Positions 40,701 to 50,065 of a stretch of 64,000 nucleotides of DNA are shown in pieces. The number at the start of each line of letters is the position of its first letter. The stretch's first letter is position 1. The notes below the pieces were generated by a model. That model was given only the letters and a program-made list of their open reading frames with translations, ran no database searches and was not told where the DNA came from. The stretch is from a virus. The position numbers and the translations under genes are program-made. The stretch is from IMG/VR virus record IMGVR_UViG_3300042876_000313, positions 1 to 64,000 of that record; one strand, given 5' to 3'.

Positions 40701-42230
40701 TCAAGTGTGAATTATCGGATTCCCCGGCTTGGCCAATCGCATCTCAATATCGTTGACCAACTCGCTCCAAGCCTCCATCGCAATCAGGTAGCTCATCGCG
40801 TCGAAAGCATGGCGCAGGGGATCGCCCGACCGCTTGAGCGACCCTTGGGCGTTGGTCTTGAGCATGGTCATGGTCTGAATCAACTGCTCGCACCGGGACG
40901 AGATGAACAGGCGGTTGGCGAAAAGGAGCCGCCGCGTAAGCTGGATGCGCTTGACGACCGAGTTTGGCCCCTTGGTGACGCCTTGTAGTTCGATGGCCTG
41001 GTCGGAAGCGCGAAAGACCTCCTTGGCCTCGTTGGACGCGGAGATGGACTGGAACCCCGACATGGCCGATGAATCCGACCAGTGAACCCAATTAACCTTC
41101 CGGCCAATCACCTTCTCCCAGTACGCCATCAAATCCATGAATTCTAGGGTCAAATCTTCGAGCTTGATGGGGGTATCAATCATTATCAGTTCGTCGAGGA
41201 TTTTGAACACCGGCTGTTCTTCGCCTGGTTTTCCGGCCATGACCTTCTCCGCGATGACGATGGCGTTATGGATGTCGCCCAAATCCCAGCCCGTGTAGAG
41301 CGTGATGCAATCATCTTCCGGCATCAGGATAGCCGGGTTGGGATCGGCTACGGTCGCCATGTCGCCCTGGACATGAATCTCCGGGCGCCACACGCGGGCG
41401 AAGGCGGTATCTGAGGCTGACGACTTCCATTCACCCAGCCAGTGCCGGGCGTACACGTCCGGCCCGGAGAGCATGAACTGGGCCTGCAACTCCTGTTTCT
41501 CGGTATCGGTCAGCCACGGGTTGTCGGATACAGCGAATCGGTATATGGCCAGTTTGTCGCGGAGCGCGATCATCGCCTCGACCGTGTTCGGGAATTGTTC
41601 CTCGATCTGCTTGCGCGTCATTCGCCGGAACACATGGAAAAGCTGGTAAATCCAGTGGGACTGACCTTCCTCGGCGGGGTTGGTGTCAATCAGGAACAGG
41701 AAGTGGGGCTTCCACGAATCATCGTACCCGCGCAAGCACTGCATCATAATCTCGAAGGACGCCCGCCGCTTGAAGTTGGCGGCTTCCGTCAGGTAGATGC
41801 AGGAATAGTACCGTCCTTTGTAGATGCGCTCGACTTCCCGCTCGTTCTTGAGGGAGTCCAGTTGCAGGCGGGAAACGCCACCGTGCGCGTTCGTAATGGC
41901 GCACTCCATCTTATGCGTGAGACTGGATAACTTGGGGGGCGTGTGCCACTTCATGCCGATCCCTGAGTCAATCCATTCGGGCAGGATGTGTTCCACCATC
42001 AGTTGCCAGGTGCCGCCGTCGTAGTTGTCCGTGAGCGTTCTGCCGGCCATTGCAGCACGGGCGTTCGGGCACTCCCACAGGTGACGGGCCAGGCGATGGC
42101 AGGCGCCGAATGTTTTGGACGACTTGCGTGGGCCTTCAACGTCCACAATCAGATGGGAAGATTCGGCCAGGAGTTCGGCCTGCTTTTTGGAAACGGATGG
42201 GAACCATTGGCCTTTTGCGTCTATTGGCAT
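40701..42230 (-). CDS. Terminase large subunit, inverted
   Basis: 509 residues. Walker A variant G-P-R-K-S-S-K-T (33-40; the usual glycine before Lys is Ser), Walker B C-I-Y-L-T-E-A (144-150) and nuclease acidic residues Asp316 (T-G-W-D-L-G-D), Asp386 (W-S-D-S-S) and an Asp near 480 (G-D-P-L-R-H-A-F-D-A). It lies on the minus strand among rightward late genes, separate from the portal gene. Packages DNA into proheads through the portal. Confidence 0.85.
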   Translation of the reverse strand: MPIDAKGQWFPSVSKKQAELLAESSHLIVDVEGPRKSSKTFGACHRLARHLWECPNARAAMAGRTLTDNYDGGTWQLMVEHILPEWIDSGIGMKWHTPPKLSSLTHKMECAITNAHGGVSRLQLDSLKNEREVERIYKGRYYSCIYLTEAANFKRRASFEIMMQCLRGYDDSWKPHFLFLIDTNPAEEGQSHWIYQLFHVFRRMTRKQIEEQFPNTVEAMIALRDKLAIYRFAVSDNPWLTDTEKQELQAQFMLSGPDVYARHWLGEWKSSASDTAFARVWRPEIHVQGDMATVADPNPAILMPEDDCITLYTGWDLGDIHNAIVIAEKVMAGKPGEEQPVFKILDELIMIDTPIKLEDLTLEFMDLMAYWEKVIGRKVNWVHWSDSSAMSGFQSISASNEAKEVFRASDQAIELQGVTKGPNSVVKRIQLTRRLLFANRLFISSRCEQLIQTMTMLKTNAQGSLKRSGDPLRHAFDAMSYLIAMEAWSELVNDIEMRLAKPGNPIIHT

Positions 42231-42336
42231 TAGCGTTAAAGCTTCAAAGATTATCGTTCAAGTTATCGTAAAAGTTTCTGTTGACTTTTGCCAATATCCG
42301 TGCGAATTCATTGTTGGTCAATCGAATAATGCTTTT
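42231..42336. promoter_or_regulatory. Divergent control gap, terminase versus portal cluster
   Basis: Contains two direct TTATCGT repeats (42251-42257 and 42263-42269) and TTGACT (42281-42286) for rightward reading. No convincing -10 box. Must drive both directions unless upstream read-through serves the portal genes. Confidence 0.3.
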
Positions 42337-42702
42337 ATGAAAATGGCAATCTCAGCGAAATCACCCGTCGCAATCACAACCGACGCCCCCAAGGAGTCCT
42401 ACCCTTACGTCTGCTTTCGGGACAAGCAGGTGGACAAGTTGGAAACCTCGCTGGGCGAGATGCCGGAAGTTGGGGATGAAGTCACCGTGACAATGACGCT
42501 GAAATGCACGGCGTTGCGGAAGGATGAGAACGGGAAGTCAGCAGACTTCAACGTGGTGTCGGTGGCCGGCGGTGAAACCAGCGAGGCCGAGGATGAAGGC
42601 GATGACGAAAAAGAGGAAGCCCCGATGGCCGACATGAAGGGCGTCAAGAATCCCGCCCTGAAAAAGGGCATGGCGAAAATGATGGAAGGCAAGAAATACT
42701 GA
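42337..42702 (+). CDS. Small virion-associated protein, 121 aa
   Basis: ATG 42337. Strand-rich core (Y-P-Y-V-C-F-R, V-T-V-T-M-T-L-K-C-T-A-L), acidic spacer and basic tail. Similar small beta proteins precede portal genes in other phages; function unknown. Confidence 0.55.
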   Translation: MKMAISAKSPVAITTDAPKESYPYVCFRDKQVDKLETSLGEMPEVGDEVTVTMTLKCTALRKDENGKSADFNVVSVAGGETSEAEDEGDDEKEEAPMADMKGVKNPALKKGMAKMMEGKKY

Positions 42703-42706
42703 GGCC

Positions 42707-42832
42707 ATGAAAACCGCCGGCTGGAAACCTAAACTGACGAAATTTCAGAAAGCCGTGTTCAATGGCACAAAACCGATTTACATAATCGGCCCGCGTAACG
42801 CTTGCAAAACCTCTGACAAAAATGGCCGATAA
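42707..42832 (+). pseudogene. Terminase N-terminal stump with Walker A
   Basis: 41 codons to TAA 42832. W-K-P-K-L-T-K-F-Q-K-A-V-F, then I-Y-I-I-G-P-R-N-A-C-K-T-S: the start and Walker A loop of a large terminase, ending abruptly four residues past the P-loop. It overlaps the portal start by 11 bp and sits in the usual terminase position. It resembles the N-terminus of 40701-42230 in spacing (P-x-V/L-S/T-K-x-Q ... G-P-R-x-x-x-K-T). Confidence 0.65.
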
Positions 42833-45353
42833 ACCAACCACCGATGCCGAACCTTCGGAATCCACCGGCTACTTCGGGCCGGTTCCGCCCAACTCCGAAA
42901 ACGACCCAATACCTGCCGCCAAGAGCGAGGAAATGGACGATGGGGCGGCGGCCTTCCAAAAGCGCATCGGCGTCACCTTTGACATGCTCAAAGGAAAACT
43001 CGACAAGCCCGACCTCCAATTCGACGATAAGACCAAGCAACTGGTCAATCAAGTCCGCGACATCATTCAGGGTGGCATGGCGTTTTCGTTGAAGGACTGG
43101 CGAATTTACGCCGCCATTGACGAGGCGTACAACGTCTCCTACCAGCAGATCAATCCCACGCTGATTCGGAAGATCATCGGGAAATCGTTCAAGAACTGGC
43201 AGGACATCGTAAAGGAATTCGAGCAGTGGGGATTGAACGCGGAATCGCTTTACAGCACCGTCAAGGGCGAGGACGGCGTGGACAAAAAAGTTCTCAAGGA
43301 AAAGACCTTCTGGAAAATCTTCATTCCGCTGGTCAAATCGTACCTGACCATCCGCCTGGCCAAGCTCTACAATGACCGCGATCAGTACCCGTTCCTGAAA
43401 TACGAGCCGAACAAATTCACCGATGAAGCTTGGATGGTTGGCGAAATACTGACCGAACTGGTGGAGCGCATGGTGCAGAACTACGGCTACCGCGCCATCT
43501 TCCGCCAGCAGCTTCATCAGATGCTCAAGTATTCGTTCTCGTTCATGTTCCCAGCGGAAGCGTGGCACAAGGAAACCGCCCCGGACGATGAAGGCGATGG
43601 CCAACACGCCACGAAGGAAGGGCTGCGTTACAACATCCCGCATCCCACGAAGGTCGCTTGGGACTTGAACTATCGCCCGGCCACGTTCAACACCGATACC
43701 GGATGCGAATGGGCGTTCTATTGGCGCGTCTATAAGTACAAGGACATCTACGGAAACCCGTATTTCTGGCGCAAGGAAATCATCTCCGCTTCCACCAACA
43801 ACTGGCTGAACGCTTATCCGCAATATTTTTCGGAAGTGTTCCCGTGCCGGATGGAGCCGTTCACCACCAGCAACCGGACGGAAACCAGCCGGGAAGAAGC
43901 AAGCGCGTTTTACTCCCGTACATCGGATTCGGAAAAGGCCGTGTTCCTGTCCGACCTGTTCATCAAACTGACTCCCAGCCAATACGGATGGGGCGAGTAC
44001 GCGCACCCGGTCTGGTTCCGGTTCGTGGTGGCGAACGAGGATTGCATCGTCTATGCCGAGCCGCTGGCCTATTGCCCAGTGCTGTACGTCGGCTACGACG
44101 AGGATCAGAACCAGCCGCGCAACCCCGGCATGGCCCTCGAAATCATGCCGTGGCAGGACGCCACCGGGAATCTCCTGAGCCAATGGATTCTGTCCATGAA
44201 ACAGAATCTCAAGAAGATCGTGGCCTACGACAAGAAGGCGGTCACAGCCGAGGCCATTGACGAGCTTACCGCCACGGCCAATGACAGCGAGAAAACCACA
44301 TGGATGGGCGTTGAGAAGCGGCAACTCACCATGCAGGGGGCGGACTTCAACCAGATTTTCTTCCCCGTCAGTTTCCCGATGAACGACATTGGCCAGTTCG
44401 TTATCACGATGGACAAGATGTTCACCATCATGGAACGGACGCTTAACATGTCCGCCGCCGAGACGGGGGCCGCAGGTGTCCACATCCAGACCGCCGAGGA
44501 AATCCGCGTCATCTCGAACAACGTGTCCAACCGCGTGGGCTACACCGGGGCGAGCGTGGACGACTTCGCTGATGCCTGGAAGCGGCAACTCGCCACGGCC
44601 ACGCGCACCTACGCTGACCGGGAGTTCGTCGTCGAAGTGTCCAAGACCAGCGAGGATTCGGCCAAGGTGCTGAAAAACCTTGGGTTTGAACTGGTGGACG
44701 AGAACGGGAAATCCGTCAAGGTCAAGGGGCCGCAGGCCAAGGTGGTGATGAACGCCTACATTTCGTCGCGGGAATTCCAGCAACGCTTGAACGACCCGCA
44801 GATCGGCAACCTGCTCCTGCAAAATCTCGCCGCGCTATCAAAGACGCCGGTGGGTATGCGCCTCGCAGCGGAACAGCCCGAATTCTTCTCTCAGACGTTC
44901 AACCGGATCAACCGCCTGCTGGGCGGCCCGCGTGATTGGAAAGTTCCCGTCAACTTCAAGCCGATGCCCGCTGAACAGCCGGCGCAAGGTGGTCAGCCCG
45001 GCGAGGGTCAGGGTGGCCAGCCACAGGGCAATCCGATGGAAGCGTTGCTGGGCCAGATCAACCAGATGATTCAGCAGCAGATTGGGCAGGCCGGTCAGGC
45101 GATTGTCCAGACGGTGATGCAGCAAGTCACCGAAGGGATGCAGCCGGTGGTTCAGGCCATTCAAGAGGCCAAGCAGGAAAGCGCGAACATCCAACAAGTG
45201 AACGACCAGCAGCAACAGGCCATCGAAAGCATGGGTCAACTGCTGCTCAAGATTGACGCCGTGATAAAAGCCGCAAATTCCGCTCCCGTACCGCCGCCCG
45301 CGATGCCGCCGCAACCGGGGCCAATGCCGCCGCCGGGGATGATGGGAGCGTAA
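42822..45353 (+). CDS. Portal protein
   Basis: 843 residues. Long helical/beta protein with N-D-I-G-Q-F-V-I-T-M-D-K-M and a C-terminal Gln/Pro-rich tail of coiled helices. Size, position between terminase stump and scaffold/capsid, and similarity in style to podovirus portals support the call. The low-complexity tail (about 720-843) could thread DNA or bind scaffold. Confidence 0.75.
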   Translation: MADKPTTDAEPSESTGYFGPVPPNSENDPIPAAKSEEMDDGAAAFQKRIGVTFDMLKGKLDKPDLQFDDKTKQLVNQVRDIIQGGMAFSLKDWRIYAAIDEAYNVSYQQINPTLIRKIIGKSFKNWQDIVKEFEQWGLNAESLYSTVKGEDGVDKKVLKEKTFWKIFIPLVKSYLTIRLAKLYNDRDQYPFLKYEPNKFTDEAWMVGEILTELVERMVQNYGYRAIFRQQLHQMLKYSFSFMFPAEAWHKETAPDDEGDGQHATKEGLRYNIPHPTKVAWDLNYRPATFNTDTGCEWAFYWRVYKYKDIYGNPYFWRKEIISASTNNWLNAYPQYFSEVFPCRMEPFTTSNRTETSREEASAFYSRTSDSEKAVFLSDLFIKLTPSQYGWGEYAHPVWFRFVVANEDCIVYAEPLAYCPVLYVGYDEDQNQPRNPGMALEIMPWQDATGNLLSQWILSMKQNLKKIVAYDKKAVTAEAIDELTATANDSEKTTWMGVEKRQLTMQGADFNQIFFPVSFPMNDIGQFVITMDKMFTIMERTLNMSAAETGAAGVHIQTAEEIRVISNNVSNRVGYTGASVDDFADAWKRQLATATRTYADREFVVEVSKTSEDSAKVLKNLGFELVDENGKSVKVKGPQAKVVMNAYISSREFQQRLNDPQIGNLLLQNLAALSKTPVGMRLAAEQPEFFSQTFNRINRLLGGPRDWKVPVNFKPMPAEQPAQGGQPGEGQGGQPQGNPMEALLGQINQMIQQQIGQAGQAIVQTVMQQVTEGMQPVVQAIQEAKQESANIQQVNDQQQQAIESMGQLLLKIDAVIKAANSAPVPPPAMPPQPGPMPPPGMMGA

Positions 45354-45362
45354 ACCGATGTT

Positions 45363-45647
45363 ATGAGAAACCCGCTGACCCTTGTGCCGTTGACCGATCA
45401 CGACAAGACCGCGCTGGCCGCATTGCAGGCCAACGAAGGTTTCAAAGTCCTGATGGCTTGTCTCAAGGCTGAGTTGGATTATTACCTGCTGAATGGCTCC
45501 TACGTTCGCGTGGATACTCCAACGCCAAACGGGAAAGATGAAGCGGAAGGGTTTTTCCAAAGTGCAGTACAGTACAAGGCCACCATAGAAACCATAGAAA
45601 ACACCATAAAAACACCCAGAGCAAAGGAGATAAAATATGCCAGTTGA
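45363..45647 (+). CDS. Hypothetical protein, 94 aa
   Basis: Follows portal by 9 bp and overlaps the scaffold gene by 11 bp. Helical D-H-D-K-T-A-L-A-A-L-Q and Y-K-A-T-I-E-T-I-E-N-T-I-K. Probably head-assembly related. Confidence 0.55.
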   Translation: MRNPLTLVPLTDHDKTALAALQANEGFKVLMACLKAELDYYLLNGSYVRVDTPTPNGKDEAEGFFQSAVQYKATIETIENTIKTPRAKEIKYAS

Positions 45648-47061
45648 AGCACCCGCACCGCCTGCTGTTCAAACCCCGCCGCCCGCGCCGACGCCCGCGC
45701 CGTCCAAGGTGTCGCCGGAATTCTTGAAGCGAGCCGGTATTCTGCCGAAGGAACCGCCGAAGCCCGCCGAACCGCCGCCCGTCCCGGAGCCGGTCGAACC
45801 GCCACCCCCGGCGGAACCGCCCCAACCAACGCCCACGCCCACTGACCAGACTCCCCCGGAGCCGAAGCCGCAGAAGAAACCCCCGAAGGTCGCCAAGGGA
45901 TACGCGCAGCCGCCCCAGGCCACGATTGAGCAGATCACCGCCGCCGCGACCGCCGCCGCTACCGCCGCCGTCAAGGCCACGCAGCCGCAGCCCGCGCCGC
46001 CCCCGGAGTTGAACCCGGAAGATCAGCGGCAAATCCAGGTGTACGAGGTCATGGCCAAGATGAATCCAGACAAGTACAAGGATTTGCCGGCCAACGCCAC
46101 GAAGTACATCCATGAACTCGACCAGCGCGAAACCGAATGGCGCCGGGATCACCCGGATGCCACCGAGGAATTCGATGTTGACGGTTCAATCGCCGCCGCG
46201 CTCGAAAAGAAGTACAAGCTGGAATTCGCGGAACACGACTTCCGGGATGCCGAGATCGAATCGCGCATCGCCCCGGTGAAGGCCGAACTCGAAACCACGC
46301 GCAAGAAGCTGGCCGAGGCGGAAACTGCCATCTCCACCGAGGCCGTGCAGGAAACCATGCAGAAAGCCGTCAGCGAGGCCAAGGCCGTGCTGGTGGAAGA
46401 ACTTGGGTTCAAGGACGCCGACATTAAAAAGTTGGTGGAAGATGAACCTTACGTCGGCGAGATCGTGCAGAGGGAATTGCAAGCCATTGAAAACACCGTG
46501 GCCGCCGCGCACATTGCCTTCGCCGGTGGAAGCCACCCGAACGCCAACCAAATTGGTCAGCTTTGCAAAGATTACGAGGATGCCATGATGCAGTTGCCGC
46601 CGGATGAGCAGCGCGACGAGAACAACCGGCAGTTCATCACCCGCGCCCAATACCTGCGGCTCCCGGATGACCAGCGCCGGGCGATTGACAGCGGGACGCA
46701 CCAATCGTACTGGGGCATGAACGCGCCCACAGCAGCGGCCATCGGCACGCAAATCATCAAGGAACGCGCCAAGAAGATGGTCGAAGCCGAGAAGGAGCGT
46801 GCTGCCAAGTATTTGGAGAAGCACGGCGTCAAGAAGGCTGCCGCGCCCGCCCCGGCGCCAACCCCGCCCCCGGCACGGCCTACCCCGGCACCGACCCCCG
46901 CCCCGCCGCCGCGTCGGCAGGTGTCACCGCCGTCAACCAACCCGTCGTCGGCAGCGGCCCCGAACACGGCAGGCAACCAGGTTGCGCCTGAATTCAAGAA
47001 GCGATTCCTCTCGAACGCCAATTTTGGTTCTGGTGCAATGCCAGCGGTTGGGACTTCATAA
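45637..47061 (+). CDS. Scaffold-like protein, 474 aa
   Basis: Pro/Ala-rich N-terminal ~125 residues, then an acidic helical core (V-K-A-E-L-E-T-T-R-K-K-L-A-E-A) and another Pro-rich tail with a terminal short positively charged segment (K-K-R-F-L). Position just before the capsid gene is typical for scaffold. A terminator follows. Confidence 0.65.
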   Translation: MPVEAPAPPAVQTPPPAPTPAPSKVSPEFLKRAGILPKEPPKPAEPPPVPEPVEPPPPAEPPQPTPTPTDQTPPEPKPQKKPPKVAKGYAQPPQATIEQITAAATAAATAAVKATQPQPAPPPELNPEDQRQIQVYEVMAKMNPDKYKDLPANATKYIHELDQRETEWRRDHPDATEEFDVDGSIAAALEKKYKLEFAEHDFRDAEIESRIAPVKAELETTRKKLAEAETAISTEAVQETMQKAVSEAKAVLVEELGFKDADIKKLVEDEPYVGEIVQRELQAIENTVAAAHIAFAGGSHPNANQIGQLCKDYEDAMMQLPPDEQRDENNRQFITRAQYLRLPDDQRRAIDSGTHQSYWGMNAPTAAAIGTQIIKERAKKMVEAEKERAAKYLEKHGVKKAAAPAPAPTPPPARPTPAPTPAPPPRRQVSPPSTNPSSAAAPNTAGNQVAPEFKKRFLSNANFGSGAMPAVGTS

Positions 47062-47089
47062 TGTTGTCCATCAACCTTTTGTTGTAGAG

Positions 47090-47125
47090 AACGGCGGGAA
47101 AATTGAATCCCGCCGTTTCCTTTTT
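47090..47125 (+). terminator. Intrinsic terminator between scaffold and capsid
   Basis: Perfect 10-bp stem AACGGCGGGA (47090-47099) / TCCCGCCGTT (47108-47117), 8-nt loop, then TTTCCTTTTT. Would lower read-through into capsid or mark separate capsid promotion. Confidence 0.8.
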
Positions 47126-47181
47126 ACCAAGTGGCCATGTGGTTTTACGCTGTTGGTGTCGAACAAAAATATTGAAAAAAT

Positions 47182-48903
47182 ATGGCTACCACAGACATCT
47201 TTGCAAGTTGCCTCCCGGCAATCCGAACCAACGTCGCAACCTGCGGTGCAGTGACCATCTGCGATGCCGCAATTCCAGCCCCGGCTGACCTGGACACGAT
47301 CTTCAAATCAAGCGGTGATTACCGCTTGAATGAGGCGCTGTTCCATTACCAGTTGGAGGCGAACATGTGCCAGGCCCGCCAGAGCAACCTGTTCAACTTC
47401 CTGATGGCGTCCTCGATGAATCTGTCGAAGAAAATCTCGATGGACAAACTGAACAGCGGCCTGCTCCAAATCAAGCCCTACGTGATGATGAAGCGCAAGG
47501 GCGAGGTGGACAACAACAACTGGCGCGGCACGGGCGGCCAGGCCAGCGGAAACAACTGGCAGATGGATTTCACCAGCGGCACCAACATCCCGGCCAATGC
47601 TGGTTTCTTCAATGCGGGCGAGCGCGTGTTCATCCGGGGCATCACCGCCAACGGCACCTCGACGAATACGGCGTGGATCATCGTCAGTTCTTCGGTGGTC
47701 GGCCAGGCGGTGCGGGTCATTATGACCAGCCAGAACACCAACTCCAATCTGGCGGCTGCCCGGTTGGCGTCGCCGGTCGCGGGCGTGGCGGTGCTTGGAA
47801 CGGCCAACATCAGCGACTTTGAATCCTGGTGCAATCAGGAACCCGGCCTCATCAACACCACCTACGAGCCGTACTGGACTGAGACTGTCCGGGCGAGTTC
47901 GTGCCAGGAGGAACTGTACGACCAGTGGCGCGAGCAGATCATGGCCGGCAACGCCATGTACCGGGAACTGTACGACCTCGACACCATCACCTACAACCGG
48001 CAGATGGCCGAGAGTTGGAAGCGTCGGTGGATGAACACCATTTTCTACTCCAAGGCTCTGGCCAACCAGACATTGGCCGACATGGCCAGCTTGGACGACA
48101 TCAACGCGGTGCTGTGGGATTGGGCGGCGGAAACCGAAACCACCCCCGATGGCTATGTCCGCACCAGCGCGGCCCGGTGCGTGGGCAAGAAGGCGAACGT
48201 CGTGGGCATCTACGAGCAGATGGCCAAGTGCGAGCGCGTCCGCGACCTGCAAGGCGGGGTCATCAACCTGCCGGCCCTGTTCCGCGAGTTCTACAAGATC
48301 AAACGCATCCGCGAGGCCACCGGCCACCCGAACCCCCGCGTGTTCGAGTTGTTCATGCCGGAATCGTACATGGTCGCCTGGCAGACGGCGCTGCTGTCCT
48401 ACTTCAAGGGCCGCTCGCTGGACATGATGCGCCTGAACGAGAATCTGGCCGCGAACGTCGAGCAGTCCCCGATGGGCTTCCGCTACCGGAAATTCCAGTT
48501 GGACTACCCCGACATCGAACTCAGGCTTGTCACCGACAATTATTTCACCGACGAGATGGCCGAGTTCGAGGCCCAGGCCGCCGCCCTTGGCGCCGGGTAC
48601 GAAGGTCTGGCCAACGTGGGCCGGAAGGTTTGGCTGATGGACTGGTCGAACACCTACGTCGGCATCATCGGCAGCGACCGCGTTACCCATCGCTCTGGCG
48701 ACATCCAGACCCTCGCCGCCGTTGACCCGTCGTACATGTGCGTGATGAAGGTTCCGCGCAAGACGGTGACGCTGACCTCGACCCAGTACACGGTGGTCGT
48801 GGAGTGCCCGGCTGCCGGCCTGATCCTGGAAAACATGAGCGGTGCCGCCCCGATCTACGATCAGGACGACGGCAGCGACTACGGCGACAACCCGGCGGCG
48901 TAA
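47182..48903 (+). CDS. Major capsid protein
   Basis: 573 residues, after the scaffold. C-terminal D-I-Q-T-L-A-A-V-D-P-S-Y-M-C-V-M-K-V-P and W-L-M-D-W-S-N-T-Y-V-G-I-I are typical of phage capsid P-domain regions. Fold is inferred from position and style; no signal peptide. Confidence 0.75.
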   Translation: MATTDIFASCLPAIRTNVATCGAVTICDAAIPAPADLDTIFKSSGDYRLNEALFHYQLEANMCQARQSNLFNFLMASSMNLSKKISMDKLNSGLLQIKPYVMMKRKGEVDNNNWRGTGGQASGNNWQMDFTSGTNIPANAGFFNAGERVFIRGITANGTSTNTAWIIVSSSVVGQAVRVIMTSQNTNSNLAAARLASPVAGVAVLGTANISDFESWCNQEPGLINTTYEPYWTETVRASSCQEELYDQWREQIMAGNAMYRELYDLDTITYNRQMAESWKRRWMNTIFYSKALANQTLADMASLDDINAVLWDWAAETETTPDGYVRTSAARCVGKKANVVGIYEQMAKCERVRDLQGGVINLPALFREFYKIKRIREATGHPNPRVFELFMPESYMVAWQTALLSYFKGRSLDMMRLNENLAANVEQSPMGFRYRKFQLDYPDIELRLVTDNYFTDEMAEFEAQAAALGAGYEGLANVGRKVWLMDWSNTYVGIIGSDRVTHRSGDIQTLAAVDPSYMCVMKVPRKTVTLTSTQYTVVVECPAAGLILENMSGAAPIYDQDDGSDYGDNPAA

Positions 48904-48945
48904 GGCTGGCTGGTGAACCAATCTGAAATTTAACAGAAAACGAAT

Positions 48946-49461
48946 ATGAAAAAACTGAGTATCATTGCGGTTCTGGCCTTGACCACGGTGTTTGCGTCCG
49001 CGCAATACTTCGCGGGCACGTCGCCGAAAGCGTTTAACGTCATCCCGAACAACGAGGGGACGCCTATTGTCGTCACCCTGTTTGGCACGAATGTCGTGAC
49101 CAATGCCACTACGCGGGCCTTGACCACGCCGACTTCGGCCATCGAAATCCCAGGTGGCCGTGACGTGGGGATTCTATTGCAGGGCACGATCATCACGAAC
49201 AACGCCGACGTGACGGTGAACTACCAGTTGTCGCCGGACAATGCGAACTGGACGTGGCCGCCGCTGACCATTACGCCCGGCGTTATTTCATCGAACGCAT
49301 CGCCGACCTTCAAGGTGCCGGTGACGCTATCGAACTCGGTGACGTACCCGTTCCGATATTTCCGGGTCTATTCGGCGACGGCAGGCACGAACAGCCTCTA
49401 CCTGTCGAACGCCATCGTCGTTTACAAGTCGAACCCGCAGAACAACAATTATAGCCGGTGA
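48946..49461 (+). CDS. Exported virion-region protein, 171 aa
   Basis: M-K-K-L-S-I-I-A-V-L-A-L-T-T-V-F-A-S-A signal peptide, then a beta-sandwich (V-N-Y-Q-L-S-P-D-N-A-N-W, Y-F-R-V-Y-S-A). Directly follows capsid, where decoration proteins usually lie. Another case of an exported structural-type protein. Confidence 0.6.
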   Translation: MKKLSIIAVLALTTVFASAQYFAGTSPKAFNVIPNNEGTPIVVTLFGTNVVTNATTRALTTPTSAIEIPGGRDVGILLQGTIITNNADVTVNYQLSPDNANWTWPPLTITPGVISSNASPTFKVPVTLSNSVTYPFRYFRVYSATAGTNSLYLSNAIVVYKSNPQNNNYSR

Positions 49462-49496
49462 CGTAATACAGGTACGGCTTTGTAATTCAGCTTGAC

Positions 49497-49529
49497 TCTC
49501 CCGCTCAAGGCTCGTACCTTGGCGGGAGA
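49497..49529 (+). terminator. Hairpin after the exported capsid-neighbour gene
   Basis: TCTCCCGC-T-CAAGG-CTCGTA-CCTTG-GCGGGAGA: an 8-bp plus 5-bp stem with one bulge, then AATTCATTTA. Strong stem, weak U-tract. A degenerate GTAATAC/TTGTAAT pair lies just upstream (49463-49486). Confidence 0.55.
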
Positions 49530-49552
49530 ATTCATTTACAAACACGAATGAT

Positions 49553-50062
49553 ATGAAATACTTCCTCAAGGAAATTGTTCAAAACCCAATTCGCACGCAC
49601 GGCCCGGATGGCAAGCTGATCGTCTGGGAGAAGCTTGGCCAGCATTACGGGGTTCTGGCCCTGGAAGATGCCGACCCAGTGGCCGCGTTTCTGACTGATC
49701 TGGCCGGCAAACACATCATGGGCGTGTCCGTAATCACCGCCGAGGGGTACGAGGACTTAAAAAAAAACATGCCCTACGTGCCTCCCAAGCCCAAGGCGCA
49801 GCAGGAAATAAGGCTGTTGGACTTGAACTTGCCCAAGTCGAAGCGATCACCGGAACCCAAAGCGCAGCCCGTCCTGACCCCACCCACCGATCCGTTACAA
49901 GAACATGTCCGCGCTGCCACGGCACGGGCACTTGCCGCCAATGCGGCGGGAAAAGGAAGTGCTACAAGTGCGGCGGTCGCGGCTACCTCTGAGCAGCCGG
50001 CCTCGGAATATTTCAAGCCCAAGGTGGGTCGCCCTCGACTTCCGAAAACTGAAAGCGAGTAA
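49553..50062 (+). CDS. Hypothetical late protein, 169 aa
   Basis: N-terminal ordered part (L-I-V-W-E-K-L-G-Q-H-Y-G-V) and a Pro/Ala-rich, basic C-terminus. Unknown; likely head-completion region by position. Confidence 0.55.
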   Translation: MKYFLKEIVQNPIRTHGPDGKLIVWEKLGQHYGVLALEDADPVAAFLTDLAGKHIMGVSVITAEGYEDLKKNMPYVPPKPKAQQEIRLLDLNLPKSKRSPEPKAQPVLTPPTDPLQEHVRAATARALAANAAGKGSATSAAVAATSEQPASEYFKPKVGRPRLPKTESE

Positions 50063-50065
50063 CCA

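Noticed and set aside
42759-44822. 687-codon minus-strand frame opposite portal
   Set aside because: Antisense shadow of the portal gene; His/Val/Gly-rich composition.
47308-49005. 565-codon minus-strand frame opposite capsid
   Set aside because: Antisense shadow caused by strong codon bias of the capsid gene.
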